Assembly: GCA_018267315.1 (NCBI GenBank)
Contig: JAFDYS010000020.1
Location: forward strand, 1 to 64,000
Source: Bacteroidota bacterium
GTDB lineage: Bacteria > Bacteroidota > Bacteroidia > Chitinophagales > UBA10324
Length of the DNA stretch: 64,000 nt
Direction of reading: 5' to 3'
The position numbers and the translations under genes were made by a program. The notes under the pieces are model-generated. The model did not search any database. It saw only the letters and a program-made list of their open reading frames with translations, and was not told the origin of the DNA. Shown one piece after another: positions 26,000 to 34,844 of the stretch (positions are counted from its first letter, which is position 1; the number at the start of each line of letters is the position of its first letter).

Positions 26000-28789
26000 C
26001 TATCGTTTCCCCCAGTCAAAGACGGCATTGATGTAAGCCAGCCGGCCGACATACGGACCGCCGTACACTTCATACTTCATGTTGTTGAGCACATTGGAAG
26101 CGCCCACTTTCACGTTGAGGTGAATCTTGTTGAAAGACTTATTGATCTGTACATCGAGTTTCCCATAGGTGGGCACAAAACCCGTGAACTGCGGCGACCC
26201 TTCATACAAAAATCCCTGCACCCAGCGATAATTCACACTGAAGCCCCAGTCAATGATGCGCCAGTCGCCGATGTGTGAATGAATTTCTCTGCCGCTCACA
26301 CCGATGTTGAATTTATTTTCGGGCGTGTTGTAAGCCGGAATGATGGGATCGGTGGAACCATGCAGGTCGAGCCGGTTGAATGAATAATTGCCGCTGATGG
26401 TATAATACTCCTTGAAGTAGTAATTCAAACCGAGTGAAAATCCCATCGTCGTCACCTGATCTGTGGCGTTGGAGGCCACGCGGTAAACAGTCAACCCGTT
26501 GAGGCGGTTGAAAATCGCATTGTAGTCAATCAGCGCGCCGAGGTTGTAGCCGATGAAATACTTGTACCAGCTGTAGTATCCTTCCATGTCGAGGAAGAGA
26601 TGTTTGAACAGGGAAGTGCGGTAACCCAGTTCGGCTGTCTTCACTTCTTCGGGCCGCACCGGCGCCACATTGAAAAAGACAAGTGAATCGTATTTCTGAT
26701 TGTCAATGTAATTGAACAAAGATTCCAGCGTAACCAGTGAATCAAACCCGGTGATGTTTCCTACGAGAATGGCACGGCCCACATTGTAATAGAGGTACTG
26801 ATCAGTAAGCGTGGGATTACGGATTGCCGAGGAGAATGAGGCGCGGAATACATTCTGCCCGGCCAGGTACACGACCGAAGCAGCGGGTGAGAAGAGATAC
26901 GGGAAGTTCTCATTCTTATCCATGCGAATGGTGGCATTCAGTTTCAACCTTTGATCCATCAGCCATTTCTCAATGCCGCCGTACACGCCGTACTCATCAT
27001 TCGTGATCACGCGCCCGGCCGTGTCGCTGAAAATGGTGCCATGTGAATTGGGACGGTACATGCGGTAGTTGGCGCCCACCGTAATGTCTGCAAACTTTGG
27101 TTTGAAGATGTATTCGCCATGAATGTGATACAACGCCGACCGGTCATAGAATTTTGATCCGCCTTCAGAAAATGATTCTTTGGAAATAATGGAAGTGAAC
27201 AGCGAATCAAACTCCGGCGTACCCGGCTGGTAAAAGGGATGCTCGCCCGGGCTGAGACTGCTGTTGTCAGCATAGTTTCTGGAAAGATTGTGAAATGAAT
27301 CAACCACGCCCGGAATGGTGAGCAAGTAGGCATTGATGGCATCGAGATAGGCCTGGTAACAGGTATCGCAACCGGGAACAAAAACAAATTGAGGATAATC
27401 AGGAAGACTCTGAATATACGGAACAGCGTAAGTCGAGTAATAGGTGTAGTAATCCGTTCCCCAGTTTACGTCACTCTTGGCTGATTGCGTCATGAGGATG
27501 GAAGTGAAATAGGCATCGTAGGAATTACCCGAGTTCTCATTGGTGGCATAAGCGCGCAGGAAAAATTTATTGTCCTGCCTCACTTCAATCCGGTTCTGGA
27601 AAAACAATATGTCTTTCACCGCATAGCGGTTATCGCCCTGGTAGATGGTGGTTCCTGATCCGAAACTCGAAGCGAGAATAAGCCGGATACTGTCAGTAAG
27701 CCAATAGTGCAAAGCGCCGGTGGCTTTGTAGTTGCGCGTGTTGTAGTCCACCAGATTTTTCTCCATGTAACCTGTGCGGTAAAAACGGTTCAGTCCGGGA
27801 AAATTGGCCGTGCTGCCGGTGTAATCGTGAGCGAAATAAAATTCATCACCGTAGCGGTTCACCGCATCATAGCCGCCGGGATTATCCTTGCCATCCTGCG
27901 CATCATAAACGGGATCGAGGTTCGTGGCTTCCCAGTCGTATGCGCGCATCACATAACCGTTCAGCTTGTAAGCAAGCTTATCCTTTCCTTCCTTATTCTT
28001 AATGACCTGATCCCAGCGGATGGCGCCTTCAAACAATTCGCGCTCGCCGAACTTGAGCGACACACTCAGCCCCGGAGTTTGAAACGGGTCTTTCGTCGTC
28101 ATCGAGATCACGCCGTTGAAAGCATTGGGTCCGTAGTAAGCCGAACTTGCTCCCACGATCAGGTCCACCTTGAGCACATCAAGATCGGGAGCGCCAAGAA
28201 AATTACCGAGAGAGAAATTCAAGCCCGGCGCCTGGTTATCTACGCCATCAATAATCTGCAGTGAACGAACCGGAGAAGTGGAATTGAAACCACGCGTGTT
28301 GATGATCTTGAAACCGAGCGATGCTGAAGTGATGTCCACTCCTTTGAGTTGACCGAGTCCTTCATAAAAATTGAAAGCCGGCGTTTCCTTGATCGCAATT
28401 TGATCCATGCTCTCGACCGTAAGCGGCGACTGCTTGGCTTTTTCAGATAGTCGGCTGCCGGTGATCTGCACTTCACTCAGCACCACTCTGTCCGCTTCGA
28501 GCCGGAAGCTGAGTTTGGAAGAAACTTCATTCACCGTAAAATCCCTCGTCACAAAACCAACGTAAGAGATCATGAGCGTAATGGGGAAACTGCGATTGCC
28601 TACATCAAGTGAGAATTTGCCGTCTTCATCAGTTACCACTCCAATGGAAGTTCCTTTAATCACCACATTGGCGCCGATAAGCGGTTCTGAGTTGGATTCA
28701 TCTTTTACCGTGCCGCTGAGTGTTTGAGCATTGCTATAAAATGCGAAGGCAAGAAGAATGACAAACGTCAAGAGGACGACTCCTTTCAT
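26000..28789 (-). CDS. TonB-dependent outer-membrane receptor with CarboxypepD-like N-terminal domain
   Basis: A 929-residue outer-membrane receptor. A signal peptide (about 1-21, SNAQ) leads to a carboxypeptidase regulatory-like domain (about 22-105, LSGTVKDESNSEPLIGANV), the plug (about 115-235, including GVDITSASLGFKI and DVLKVDLIVGASSAYYGPNAFNG), and a large 22-strand barrel. No SusD gene is adjacent, so it is not a classical SusC pair. The ligand is unknown. The mature barrel ends in FDWGKR. The upstream region is a repeat-rich gene-free stretch, which probably contains its promoter. Confidence 0.92.
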   Translation of the reverse strand: MKGVVLLTFVILLAFAFYSNAQTLSGTVKDESNSEPLIGANVVIKGTSIGVVTDEDGKFSLDVGNRSFPITLMISYVGFVTRDFTVNEVSSKLSFRLEADRVVLSEVQITGSRLSEKAKQSPLTVESMDQIAIKETPAFNFYEGLGQLKGVDITSASLGFKIINTRGFNSTSPVRSLQIIDGVDNQAPGLNFSLGNFLGAPDLDVLKVDLIVGASSAYYGPNAFNGVISMTTKDPFQTPGLSVSLKFGERELFEGAIRWDQVIKNKEGKDKLAYKLNGYVMRAYDWEATNLDPVYDAQDGKDNPGGYDAVNRYGDEFYFAHDYTGSTANFPGLNRFYRTGYMEKNLVDYNTRNYKATGALHYWLTDSIRLILASSFGSGTTIYQGDNRYAVKDILFFQNRIEVRQDNKFFLRAYATNENSGNSYDAYFTSILMTQSAKSDVNWGTDYYTYYSTYAVPYIQSLPDYPQFVFVPGCDTCYQAYLDAINAYLLTIPGVVDSFHNLSRNYADNSSLSPGEHPFYQPGTPEFDSLFTSIISKESFSEGGSKFYDRSALYHIHGEYIFKPKFADITVGANYRMYRPNSHGTIFSDTAGRVITNDEYGVYGGIEKWLMDQRLKLNATIRMDKNENFPYLFSPAASVVYLAGQNVFRASFSSAIRNPTLTDQYLYYNVGRAILVGNITGFDSLVTLESLFNYIDNQKYDSLVFFNVAPVRPEEVKTAELGYRTSLFKHLFLDMEGYYSWYKYFIGYNLGALIDYNAIFNRLNGLTVYRVASNATDQVTTMGFSLGLNYYFKEYYTISGNYSFNRLDLHGSTDPIIPAYNTPENKFNIGVSGREIHSHIGDWRIIDWGFSVNYRWVQGFLYEGSPQFTGFVPTYGKLDVQINKSFNKIHLNVKVGASNVLNNMKYEVYGGPYVGRLAYINAVFDWGKR

Positions 28790-28937
28790 GCACTATAGGG
28801 GTTTGGCTTTCGTGTACCAAAATAGCATTTGTTTTTTGACAGGATGGCGGGAGATGGTGGGCGTAATTGCATGCCGGCAGTGGCTCTTCATAGATTAAAA
28901 GCAGTACAACGTGGACATGATAGCAGGAAAGTCTCTA

Positions 28938-29054
28938 TCCCTATCTCGCGCGCGCATGCAGCACAGAAAATGAGCAAGGCATGCGCGTACGCAATGCGGC
29001 AAAGCACGCGCATTCCATGCAAGAGCTAAACGACATGCGCACGCCAGAGGCGGG
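28938..29054. repeat. 117-bp intergenic repeat, copy A
   Basis: It aligns without gaps to 29280-29396 at about 104 of 117 positions; most differences are transitions. It begins TCCCTATCTCGCGCGC and contains the shared block GCACGCGCATTCCATGC. No coding potential is evident. Confidence 0.85.
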
Positions 29055-29069
29055 AAATTAACCCCCTCC

Positions 29070-29118
29070 CTCCCGATTGCATCGGGAGTACTCCCCCTTG
29101 CTGTGCGGGGGAGAGTAC
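29070..29118. repeat. Two adjacent inverted repeats
   Basis: CTCCCGAT-TGC-ATCGGGAG (29070-29088) is a perfect 8-bp stem. It is followed by GTACTCCCC / GGGGAGAGTAC (29088-29118), a 9-bp stem with a two-base bulge. They follow a C-rich patch. Confidence 0.7.
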
Positions 29119-29206
29119 TTGCTAATTCAGACGACGACAATTTGGAGTAACATGTGGTCGCTGCAACGGAATTTAGAAAATGTAGAACTCCTGCTCGTTG
29201 AGTACT

Positions 29207-29251
29207 GTCCTCCTTTAAGGAGGACCGATTTTTTCTTTTTCAGAAAAAATC
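29207..29251. repeat. Two tandem perfect hairpins
   Basis: GTCCTCCTTTAAGGAGGAC (29207-29225) is a 9-bp perfect palindrome around one base. Immediately after, GATTTTTTCT / AGAAAAAATC (29227-29251) forms a 10-bp stem. Either could act as a terminator-like or RNA-processing structure. Confidence 0.7.
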
Positions 29252-29279
29252 AGGAGGTAATTAAAACCTACCCCCTCCC

Positions 29280-29396
29280 TCCCTATCTCGCGCGCACATG
29301 CAGCACAGAAAATGAGCGAGGCGTGCACGTGCGGAATGCAGCAAGGCACGCGCATTCCATGCAAGAGCTAATCGACATGCGTGCGCCGGAGACGGG
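29280..29396. repeat. 117-bp intergenic repeat, copy B
   Basis: Second copy, offset by 342 bases from copy A and in the same orientation. It contains a GGAATGC...GCATTCC stem not perfectly kept in A. It ends about 70 bases before the lspA stop codon. Confidence 0.85.
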
Positions 29397-29465
29397 GGGC
29401 AAGCATGCACCGGCAACAAATGACTGTTTGGCGAGGACGCACACCTGCTTTAGAATCGGAAGCTT

Positions 29466-30128
29466 TTAATTCTCCGGCTGTGTGGATTGAACTTCCGCTG
29501 AGTTTACGGGAGTGTCAGAGAGCGGCGGCTCGGGCTTGAAAAATCTTTTTTGGAAAAGAATGATGAGCAATACGCCGGTGGTGATGGAAGCATCGGCGAT
29601 GTTGAAGATGGGGCGGAAGAAAATGAAGTAATCTCCTCCCCACATAGGCACCCACTTCGGCAGGAATCCTTCAAAGAGCGGGAAGTACAGCATATCCACC
29701 ACCCGGCCGTGAAGCAAGGGGGCGTAACCGCCGCCGTCGGGAAAAAGCACGGCCGGTGCATCGCCCACGCTGGCTGAAAATATCTGCCCGTAAAAGACTG
29801 AATCAATAATGTTACCTGTGGCGCCGGCGAAGATGAGCGCCATGCTGGCCACAAAACCCGGATGCGCATTGCGGTTTACGATGCGAACGATATACACACC
29901 GATCAGAATCACGGCAATGAGGCGGAACAAGCTCAGCATAAGTTTACCCGATTCGCCGCCCCAGGTCATGCCGAAGGCCATGCCTTCATTCTCGATGAAA
30001 TAGATGTAAAACCACTCGAAGATCTTCTTGCTTTCATTATAGGTGTAATGAAGCTTGATCCAGAATTTGAGGGTCTGGTCGAGGGCTAAAACAGCAACGA
30101 TGATGGCGGCGGGCCGGAGGAATTTCAC
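29466..30128 (-). CDS. lspA: Lipoprotein signal peptidase
   Basis: A 220-residue inner-membrane aspartic protease that removes signal peptides from diacylglyceryl prolipoproteins. It has four membrane segments (about 5-22, 65-85, 92-110, 178-196). By comparison with known LspA, the catalytic aspartates should be Asp145 in GRVVDMLYF and Asp179 in FNIADASITTG; GATGNIID (102-109) is the conserved loop. A roughly 30-residue insert between GNIID and RVVD is typical of Bacteroidota enzymes. Its start overlaps the regulator stop by four bases (ATGA), so it is the end of the ileS operon. Confidence 0.95.
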   Translation of the reverse strand: MKFLRPAAIIVAVLALDQTLKFWIKLHYTYNESKKIFEWFYIYFIENEGMAFGMTWGGESGKLMLSLFRLIAVILIGVYIVRIVNRNAHPGFVASMALIFAGATGNIIDSVFYGQIFSASVGDAPAVLFPDGGGYAPLLHGRVVDMLYFPLFEGFLPKWVPMWGGDYFIFFRPIFNIADASITTGVLLIILFQKRFFKPEPPLSDTPVNSAEVQSTQPEN

Positions 30129-30895
30129 ACGTTCTGTGATTGTTGCGGATGCGATTGCATCAGCTTGGCTTCCATACTCAGCGTCGCATGCGGCACGGCA
30201 CGCAGGCGTTCTTTCTCAATCAGCTTCCCGGTAACGCGGCAGATGCCGTAGGTCTTGTTGTGAATGCGGATGAGGGCCTTATCAAGGTGATCAATATACA
30301 GGCGCTGGCGGGCGGCCATCTGCGTCAGGTATTCACGCTCCATGGAGTTGCTGCCGTCGTCGCTGGAGGCAAATGTGTTTTCGGTATCGCCCACATTATT
30401 CTCTCCTTTGTGACTGATTTGATCCTGCAGGTATTTCAGTTCGTTCTTCGCTGCATCCAATTTCTCCATAATAAGCTGGCGGAATTCTTCCAGTTCCTTG
30501 TCGCTGTAACGCGATTTCAGAACCGTATTCTTATTGGCTTTGCGGATACCATTGTTGGAAACCACCATCGGATGAACCGCCGGTTTTGAAGCTACCTTCG
30601 GTTCTTCCCGTTTTACCGTAGTGGACGCAGCGGCTACCCTGGTAATATGTGGAGTAGGGCGCGCCACGGCTTTCTTCTGAACGGGCTTAGCCACAATCTT
30701 TGCTTTTGGAGCAGGTTTCCTGGGTGCAGGTTTCGCAACCTTTTTTGCCACCGGTTTTGCCGGTTTCTTTGCCACCGGTTTTTTTGCCGCAACCTTTTTT
30801 GACGGCTTACTTACTTTTTTAGCGGTTTTGCTTGATTTTGAACCTGCTTTCACTGGTTTCTTGGACGGCTTCGCCTTCTTGCTACTCTTAGCCAT
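30125..30895 (-). CDS. DksA/TraR-like regulator with lysine-rich N-terminal region
   Basis: A 256-residue protein. Residues 1-120 are a histone H1-like, Lys/Ala/Pro-rich tract made of repeats such as KPSKK, KPVAKKP and KPAPRKPAP. Residues about 130-256 resemble DksA/TraR, an RNA-polymerase secondary-channel regulator: a coiled-coil (LMEKLDAAKNELKYLQDQISHKG) then YGICRVTGKLIEKERLRAVP. Only one Cys of the usual four zinc ligands is visible, as is common in Bacteroidota. The gene starts two bases after ileS ends and overlaps lspA. The basic tail may bind DNA or RNA. I infer regulation of transcription. Confidence 0.85.
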   Translation of the reverse strand: MAKSSKKAKPSKKPVKAGSKSSKTAKKVSKPSKKVAAKKPVAKKPAKPVAKKVAKPAPRKPAPKAKIVAKPVQKKAVARPTPHITRVAAASTTVKREEPKVASKPAVHPMVVSNNGIRKANKNTVLKSRYSDKELEEFRQLIMEKLDAAKNELKYLQDQISHKGENNVGDTENTFASSDDGSNSMEREYLTQMAARQRLYIDHLDKALIRIHNKTYGICRVTGKLIEKERLRAVPHATLSMEAKLMQSHPQQSQNV

Positions 30896-30897
30896 GC

Positions 30898-33800
30898 CTA
30901 ATCTTTTTTGCGTTTGATAATGATCTTGACAGGGGTGTCGTTGACTTCCAGGGAGTTACCGTCTATTACGTTGTCGGTTAATTCGAAAGTGTCTGCCAAA
31001 ATTTCTGCGCAAATATATTCTTTAAAGTTCTGTACAGAAGAAATTAATTCCGGCTTCCGCTCAATCAATACCAGAATGCGATCGGTTACATTGAAATCCA
31101 GCTCCTTACGAAGTTTCTGAATCTGATTCACGATCTCACGGGCATTGCCCTCTTCACGTAACGATTCGGTAACAGTGGTATCAAGGGCTACGGTTACGCC
31201 ACCTTCTGATGCCACCTGCCAGCCGGCTACATCTTCTGAAATCACCTCCACTTCCGTTAATGAAATCTCCACCACATTGCCCTCAAGGTTCAACGAAATG
31301 CTGCCGCTTTTTTCAAGCGACTGAATTTCCTGTTGCGAAAGTTGAGATAGCTTTTCATGAGCTGCTTTCATCGCTTTTCCGAGCTTGCTTCCCAGTAATT
31401 TGAAATTCGGTTTCACTTTCTTTTTGATGAAACCGGCATCATCACTCAGGAACTGCAATTCTTTCACGTTCACTTCGGAAAGAATAAGATCCTTCACACG
31501 GTTCAACTGATCCTCAAAATGTTTTCCGGATGAAGGAACCAGCACTTTCTGCAATGGCTGCCGCACTTTGAGGTTGACTTTCTTTCTGATCGAAAGAATG
31601 AGTGACGAAATATTCTGTGCCAGATCCATCCTCTCTTCCAAATCGGAATCAATCACTTCGATTTCCGCCACTGCAAATGATGTGAGATGAACGGAAGTCC
31701 AGTGCAAGGGTGAGTTGCTCTTGCGTGCTTGTTCACGGATGCCACCCGTAAGATTGCGGTACATCCAGTCACTGAAAAAAGGAGCGACCGGGCTCATAAG
31801 CTGAACCACTGCGTTGAGGCATTCAAAGAGTGTTTCGTATGCGGCCTTCTTGTCATCATTCATCTCTCCTTTCCAGAATCGCCTTCTTGAAAGACGCACA
31901 TACCAATTGCTCAAATGGCGGTCAACGAATTCTTCAATGAGACGGGCGGCCGGTGTGGGATCGTAATCGGTAAAATATGCATCCACTGCTTTCACAAGGG
32001 AATGAAGTTTGGAGAGAATCCAGCGATCCATTTCACTTCTTTTCGAAACAGGAACGATATTTTTTTCATCCGGTTCAAAGCCATCAATATTCGCGTACAG
32101 GGCGAAGAATGAATATGTGTTATACAGCGTGCCGAAGAGTTTGCGGCGCACCTCTTCAATGCCTGCCGCATCAAACTTGAGGTTGTCCCACGGCTGCGCA
32201 TTGCTGATGAGGTACCAGCGCGTGGCATCGGCGCCGTACTTGGCCATCACCTCAAACGGCTCCACCACATTGCCGAGGCGCTTGCTCATTTTGTTCCCGA
32301 ACTTGTCAAGCACCAGCCCGTTCGCGATCACATTTTTGTAAGCCACCGAATCGAAGAGCATGCCTGCAACCACATGCAGCGTGTAGAACCAGCCACGTGT
32401 TTGATCCACGCCTTCGGCGATGTAGTCAGCGGGATAATTTTCGCGGAACACCTCTTCATTCTCGAACGGGTAATGCCATTGGGCATAGGGCATAGCGCCG
32501 CTGTCAAACCACACATCAATCAAATCCGGCACGCGGCGCATCGGTTTTCCTGTTTTCGAAACCAGCACGATATCGTCCACGAATGGCTTGTGCAGGTCAA
32601 TATCGAGTTTCGTGTTTTTGATTTCGAGTTTGGAGTTGGCGTTCAACCCGGCATTTTTCGCTTTCAGAAATTCAGCGGTGAGTTCTTCTATTGAACCGAT
32701 ACATATTTCTTCACTGCCGTCATCAGTTCTCCAGATCGGAAGCGGTGTTCCCCAGTAGCGCGAGCGCGAGAGATTCCAATCCTGCACATTTTCCAGCCAG
32801 TTGCCAAAACGCCCTTCGCCGGTGGATGCCGGTTTCCAGTTGATGGTTTTGTTCAGCTCCACCAGGCGATCCTTGCATGCCGTGACCTTGATGAACCAGG
32901 AATTAAGCGGATAGTACAGCACCGGTTTATCAGTCCGCCAGCAATGCGGATAAGGGTGTTCGTATTTCTCCGTCTTGAATGCCTTGTTCTCTTTCTTCAG
33001 CTTGATGGCGATGCGTTCATCCACCGACAGGTATTTCGATCCGCCTTGTTTTACACGCTCGGCTTCCTTCTCTTCATCTGAATAATACTGCTCCTTCACA
33101 TATTCACCGGCGAAGTCAGTAACTTCTTTTACAAACCGTCCTTGCAGATCAACCAGTGGAGAGGTCCTTCCTTTTTCATCTTTTACAAGAATCGAGTCGA
33201 TTCCTTTCTGTCTGCAAACCCGGAAGTCATCAGCGCCGAAGAGCGATGCCGTGTGTACGATGCCCGTGCCTTCTTCGGTAGAAACAAAATCACCGACGAT
33301 GACGACGAATGCTTTTCCGTCGGGCTGAACGTAAGGCATCAACTGTTCATAGCGAAGCCACTCCAGATCTTTCCCGACTGCTTCTCCGATTATTTGAAAG
33401 GGAATGTCTTTGTCACCCTGCTTGTAATCATTCAGGTTGAGCGAGACATTTTTCTCAGGGAAATATTTTCCAACTAATTCTTTGGCAAGTAAGACCGTGA
33501 CCGGCTGAAAGGTATATGGATTGAATGTGCGAATGAGTGAATAGGTAATCTTCTCTCCCACTGCCAGCGCGCAATTCGAAGGGAGTGTCCACGGAGTAGT
33601 CGTCCAGGCGAGGAAACAGAGATCGGTCTCTACGTTTTGAAAAAGGAATTCACTTTTCTCATCGCGTATCACTTTGAACTGCGCTACAATGGAAGTATCA
33701 CGCAGCGGCTTGTACGTACCCGGTTGATTGAGTTCGTGAGAGCTGAGTCCGGTGCCTGCTGCCGGTGAATACGGCTGAATGGTATAGCCCTCGTACAAAT

Positions 33801-34314
33801 ATCCCTTGTCATAAAATTTTTTGAGTAACCACCACAGCGATTCGATGTAAGAATTTTCAAACGTCACATAGGGATGATCGAGATCAACCCAGTATCCCAT
33901 CTTGCGCGTCAGGTCTTCCCACACATCCTTGTACTTCATCACTTCCTGCTTGCAGATGGCATTGTATTCTTCGATGGAGATCTTAGTACCAATGTCATCT
34001 TTACGGATACCAAGCATTTTCTCCACACTCAGCTCCACTGGCAATCCATGCGTGTCCCATCCGCCTTTTCGCTTCACCTGAAATCCCTTGAGTGATTTGT
34101 AGCGACAGAACAGATCTTTGATCGTTCGTGAAATCACATGGTGAATGCCGGGTTTGCCATTGGCGCTGGGTGGTCCTTCGTAAAACACGAATGAAGGATG
34201 TCCCTCGCGTGACGAAATGCTTTGCTCAAATATTTTCTCTTCCTCCCAAAACTTCAGCACCTGCTGATCAATTTCAGGAAGGTTGAGCGATTTATATTCC
34301 GGATACTTCTGCAT
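30898..34314 (-). CDS. ileS: Isoleucyl-tRNA synthetase, long (type 2-like)
   Basis: A 1138-residue class I synthetase charging tRNA-Ile. HIGH-like motif PPSANGKPGIHH is near 49-60, WDTHGLPVE follows, the editing (CP1) domain includes AWTTTPWTLPSNCALAVG (about 240), and the KMSKS motif reads KMSKRLGN (about 679). The length, the THGLPVE block and KMSKR resemble the eukaryote-like, second bacterial form of IleRS, reported to be less sensitive to mupirocin. It leads an operon with the DksA/TraR-like gene and lspA. The leader contains one arm of an 18-bp inverted repeat. Confidence 0.95.
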   Translation of the reverse strand: MQKYPEYKSLNLPEIDQQVLKFWEEEKIFEQSISSREGHPSFVFYEGPPSANGKPGIHHVISRTIKDLFCRYKSLKGFQVKRKGGWDTHGLPVELSVEKMLGIRKDDIGTKISIEEYNAICKQEVMKYKDVWEDLTRKMGYWVDLDHPYVTFENSYIESLWWLLKKFYDKGYLYEGYTIQPYSPAAGTGLSSHELNQPGTYKPLRDTSIVAQFKVIRDEKSEFLFQNVETDLCFLAWTTTPWTLPSNCALAVGEKITYSLIRTFNPYTFQPVTVLLAKELVGKYFPEKNVSLNLNDYKQGDKDIPFQIIGEAVGKDLEWLRYEQLMPYVQPDGKAFVVIVGDFVSTEEGTGIVHTASLFGADDFRVCRQKGIDSILVKDEKGRTSPLVDLQGRFVKEVTDFAGEYVKEQYYSDEEKEAERVKQGGSKYLSVDERIAIKLKKENKAFKTEKYEHPYPHCWRTDKPVLYYPLNSWFIKVTACKDRLVELNKTINWKPASTGEGRFGNWLENVQDWNLSRSRYWGTPLPIWRTDDGSEEICIGSIEELTAEFLKAKNAGLNANSKLEIKNTKLDIDLHKPFVDDIVLVSKTGKPMRRVPDLIDVWFDSGAMPYAQWHYPFENEEVFRENYPADYIAEGVDQTRGWFYTLHVVAGMLFDSVAYKNVIANGLVLDKFGNKMSKRLGNVVEPFEVMAKYGADATRWYLISNAQPWDNLKFDAAGIEEVRRKLFGTLYNTYSFFALYANIDGFEPDEKNIVPVSKRSEMDRWILSKLHSLVKAVDAYFTDYDPTPAARLIEEFVDRHLSNWYVRLSRRRFWKGEMNDDKKAAYETLFECLNAVVQLMSPVAPFFSDWMYRNLTGGIREQARKSNSPLHWTSVHLTSFAVAEIEVIDSDLEERMDLAQNISSLILSIRKKVNLKVRQPLQKVLVPSSGKHFEDQLNRVKDLILSEVNVKELQFLSDDAGFIKKKVKPNFKLLGSKLGKAMKAAHEKLSQLSQQEIQSLEKSGSISLNLEGNVVEISLTEVEVISEDVAGWQVASEGGVTVALDTTVTESLREEGNAREIVNQIQKLRKELDFNVTDRILVLIERKPELISSVQNFKEYICAEILADTFELTDNVIDGNSLEVNDTPVKIIIKRKKD

Positions 34315-34324
34315 AATTAATTAC

Positions 34325-34342
34325 CAATTAGCAATGATCAAT
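34325..34342. repeat. Left arm of 18-bp inverted repeat
   Basis: The 18 bases CAATTAGCAATGATCAAT are perfectly complementary to 34808-34825. The pair encloses the four-helix-bundle gene. The arms are AT-rich and of a kind often seen as degenerate spacer repeats in this phylum, so chance similarity is possible but unlikely at 18 of 18. Confidence 0.75.
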
Positions 34343-34368
34343 TCATCAAACCGCTATCGGTTGCAACT

Positions 34369-34725
34369 TCAGAAATTTGATGAATCATCACTTTTAAGAA
34401 TCTTGTTAAATATCAAAATGAATTCTGTCGCTTCTTTTTCCAATCCGGATCTTTCAACTTCTAATCTTTCATTACCCCCTGATTCCATCAATCTTAAAAA
34501 CAACCGGCACACTTTCGATTCTTTCCTGCAAACTTTTATACGATAGAAAAAATCCTTTTTGCTTAGCGCTTCATTCGCCTCAATATAATTTGCAGCCACA
34601 GACCCGGATGCCCGTATCAATTGCTTTGAATCTTCTGCATTCGAAATAGTCTGAGGTAATTCTTTTACAAATGCACGAACATCCAGAGCAAATTTTTCTG
34701 TCCGTTCTTCCAGATCGAATTTCAT
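34369..34725 (-). CDS. Four-helix-bundle protein of the 23S rRNA intervening-sequence family
   Basis: A 118-residue cytosolic helical protein matching the 'four helix bundle protein' family (TIGR02436-like). The hallmark block is RASGSVAANYIEANEALSKKDF (about 42-63), followed by KVCRKESKVCRLFLRLM. Members are encoded inside 23S rRNA intervening sequences of some bacteria and elsewhere as free genes, and they resemble the Avd accessory protein of diversity-generating retroelements. No reverse transcriptase is present here. It sits between ileS and the RND gene and is framed by an inverted repeat. The role is unknown. Confidence 0.9.
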   Translation of the reverse strand: MKFDLEERTEKFALDVRAFVKELPQTISNAEDSKQLIRASGSVAANYIEANEALSKKDFFYRIKVCRKESKVCRLFLRLMESGGNERLEVERSGLEKEATEFILIFNKILKSDDSSNF

Positions 34726-34807
34726 TTCTCACGGCTTCTTGTGATAACAATTTTCAACCGATTTATTTGAAAATTGACAGGTAATCATTGATTATTGAAC
34801 ATTGAAC

Positions 34808-34825
34808 ATTGATCATTGCTAATTG
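34808..34825. repeat. Right arm of 18-bp inverted repeat
   Basis: ATTGATCATTGCTAATTG is the exact reverse complement of 34325-34342. It lies 82 bases upstream of the four-helix gene start, in a run of short ATTGATCATT-type repeats ahead of the RND gene's stop. Confidence 0.75.
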
Positions 34826-34844
34826 CTAATTGATCATTCCCATC

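Larger units (their letters stand above)
28790..29465. other. 676-base gene-free region with repeats and hairpins
   Basis: No convincing gene is found on either strand. The region lies upstream of the TonB receptor and downstream of lspA. It holds two diverged 117-bp direct repeats (listed separately), two C-rich patches containing CCCCCTCCCT (after the first copy and just before the second), and four inverted repeats. It also has alternating CG/CA tracts (CGCGCGCGCATGC) that could adopt unusual DNA structure. Confidence 0.8.

Noticed and set aside
26000-28789. SusC-type assignment of the TonB receptor
   Set aside because: No SusD-like gene is adjacent and the length and plug are those of ordinary TonB receptors.
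28829-29469. Open frames of 66-130 codons in the repeat region
   Set aside because: They are made of the repeats and C-rich tracts and show no protein-like composition.
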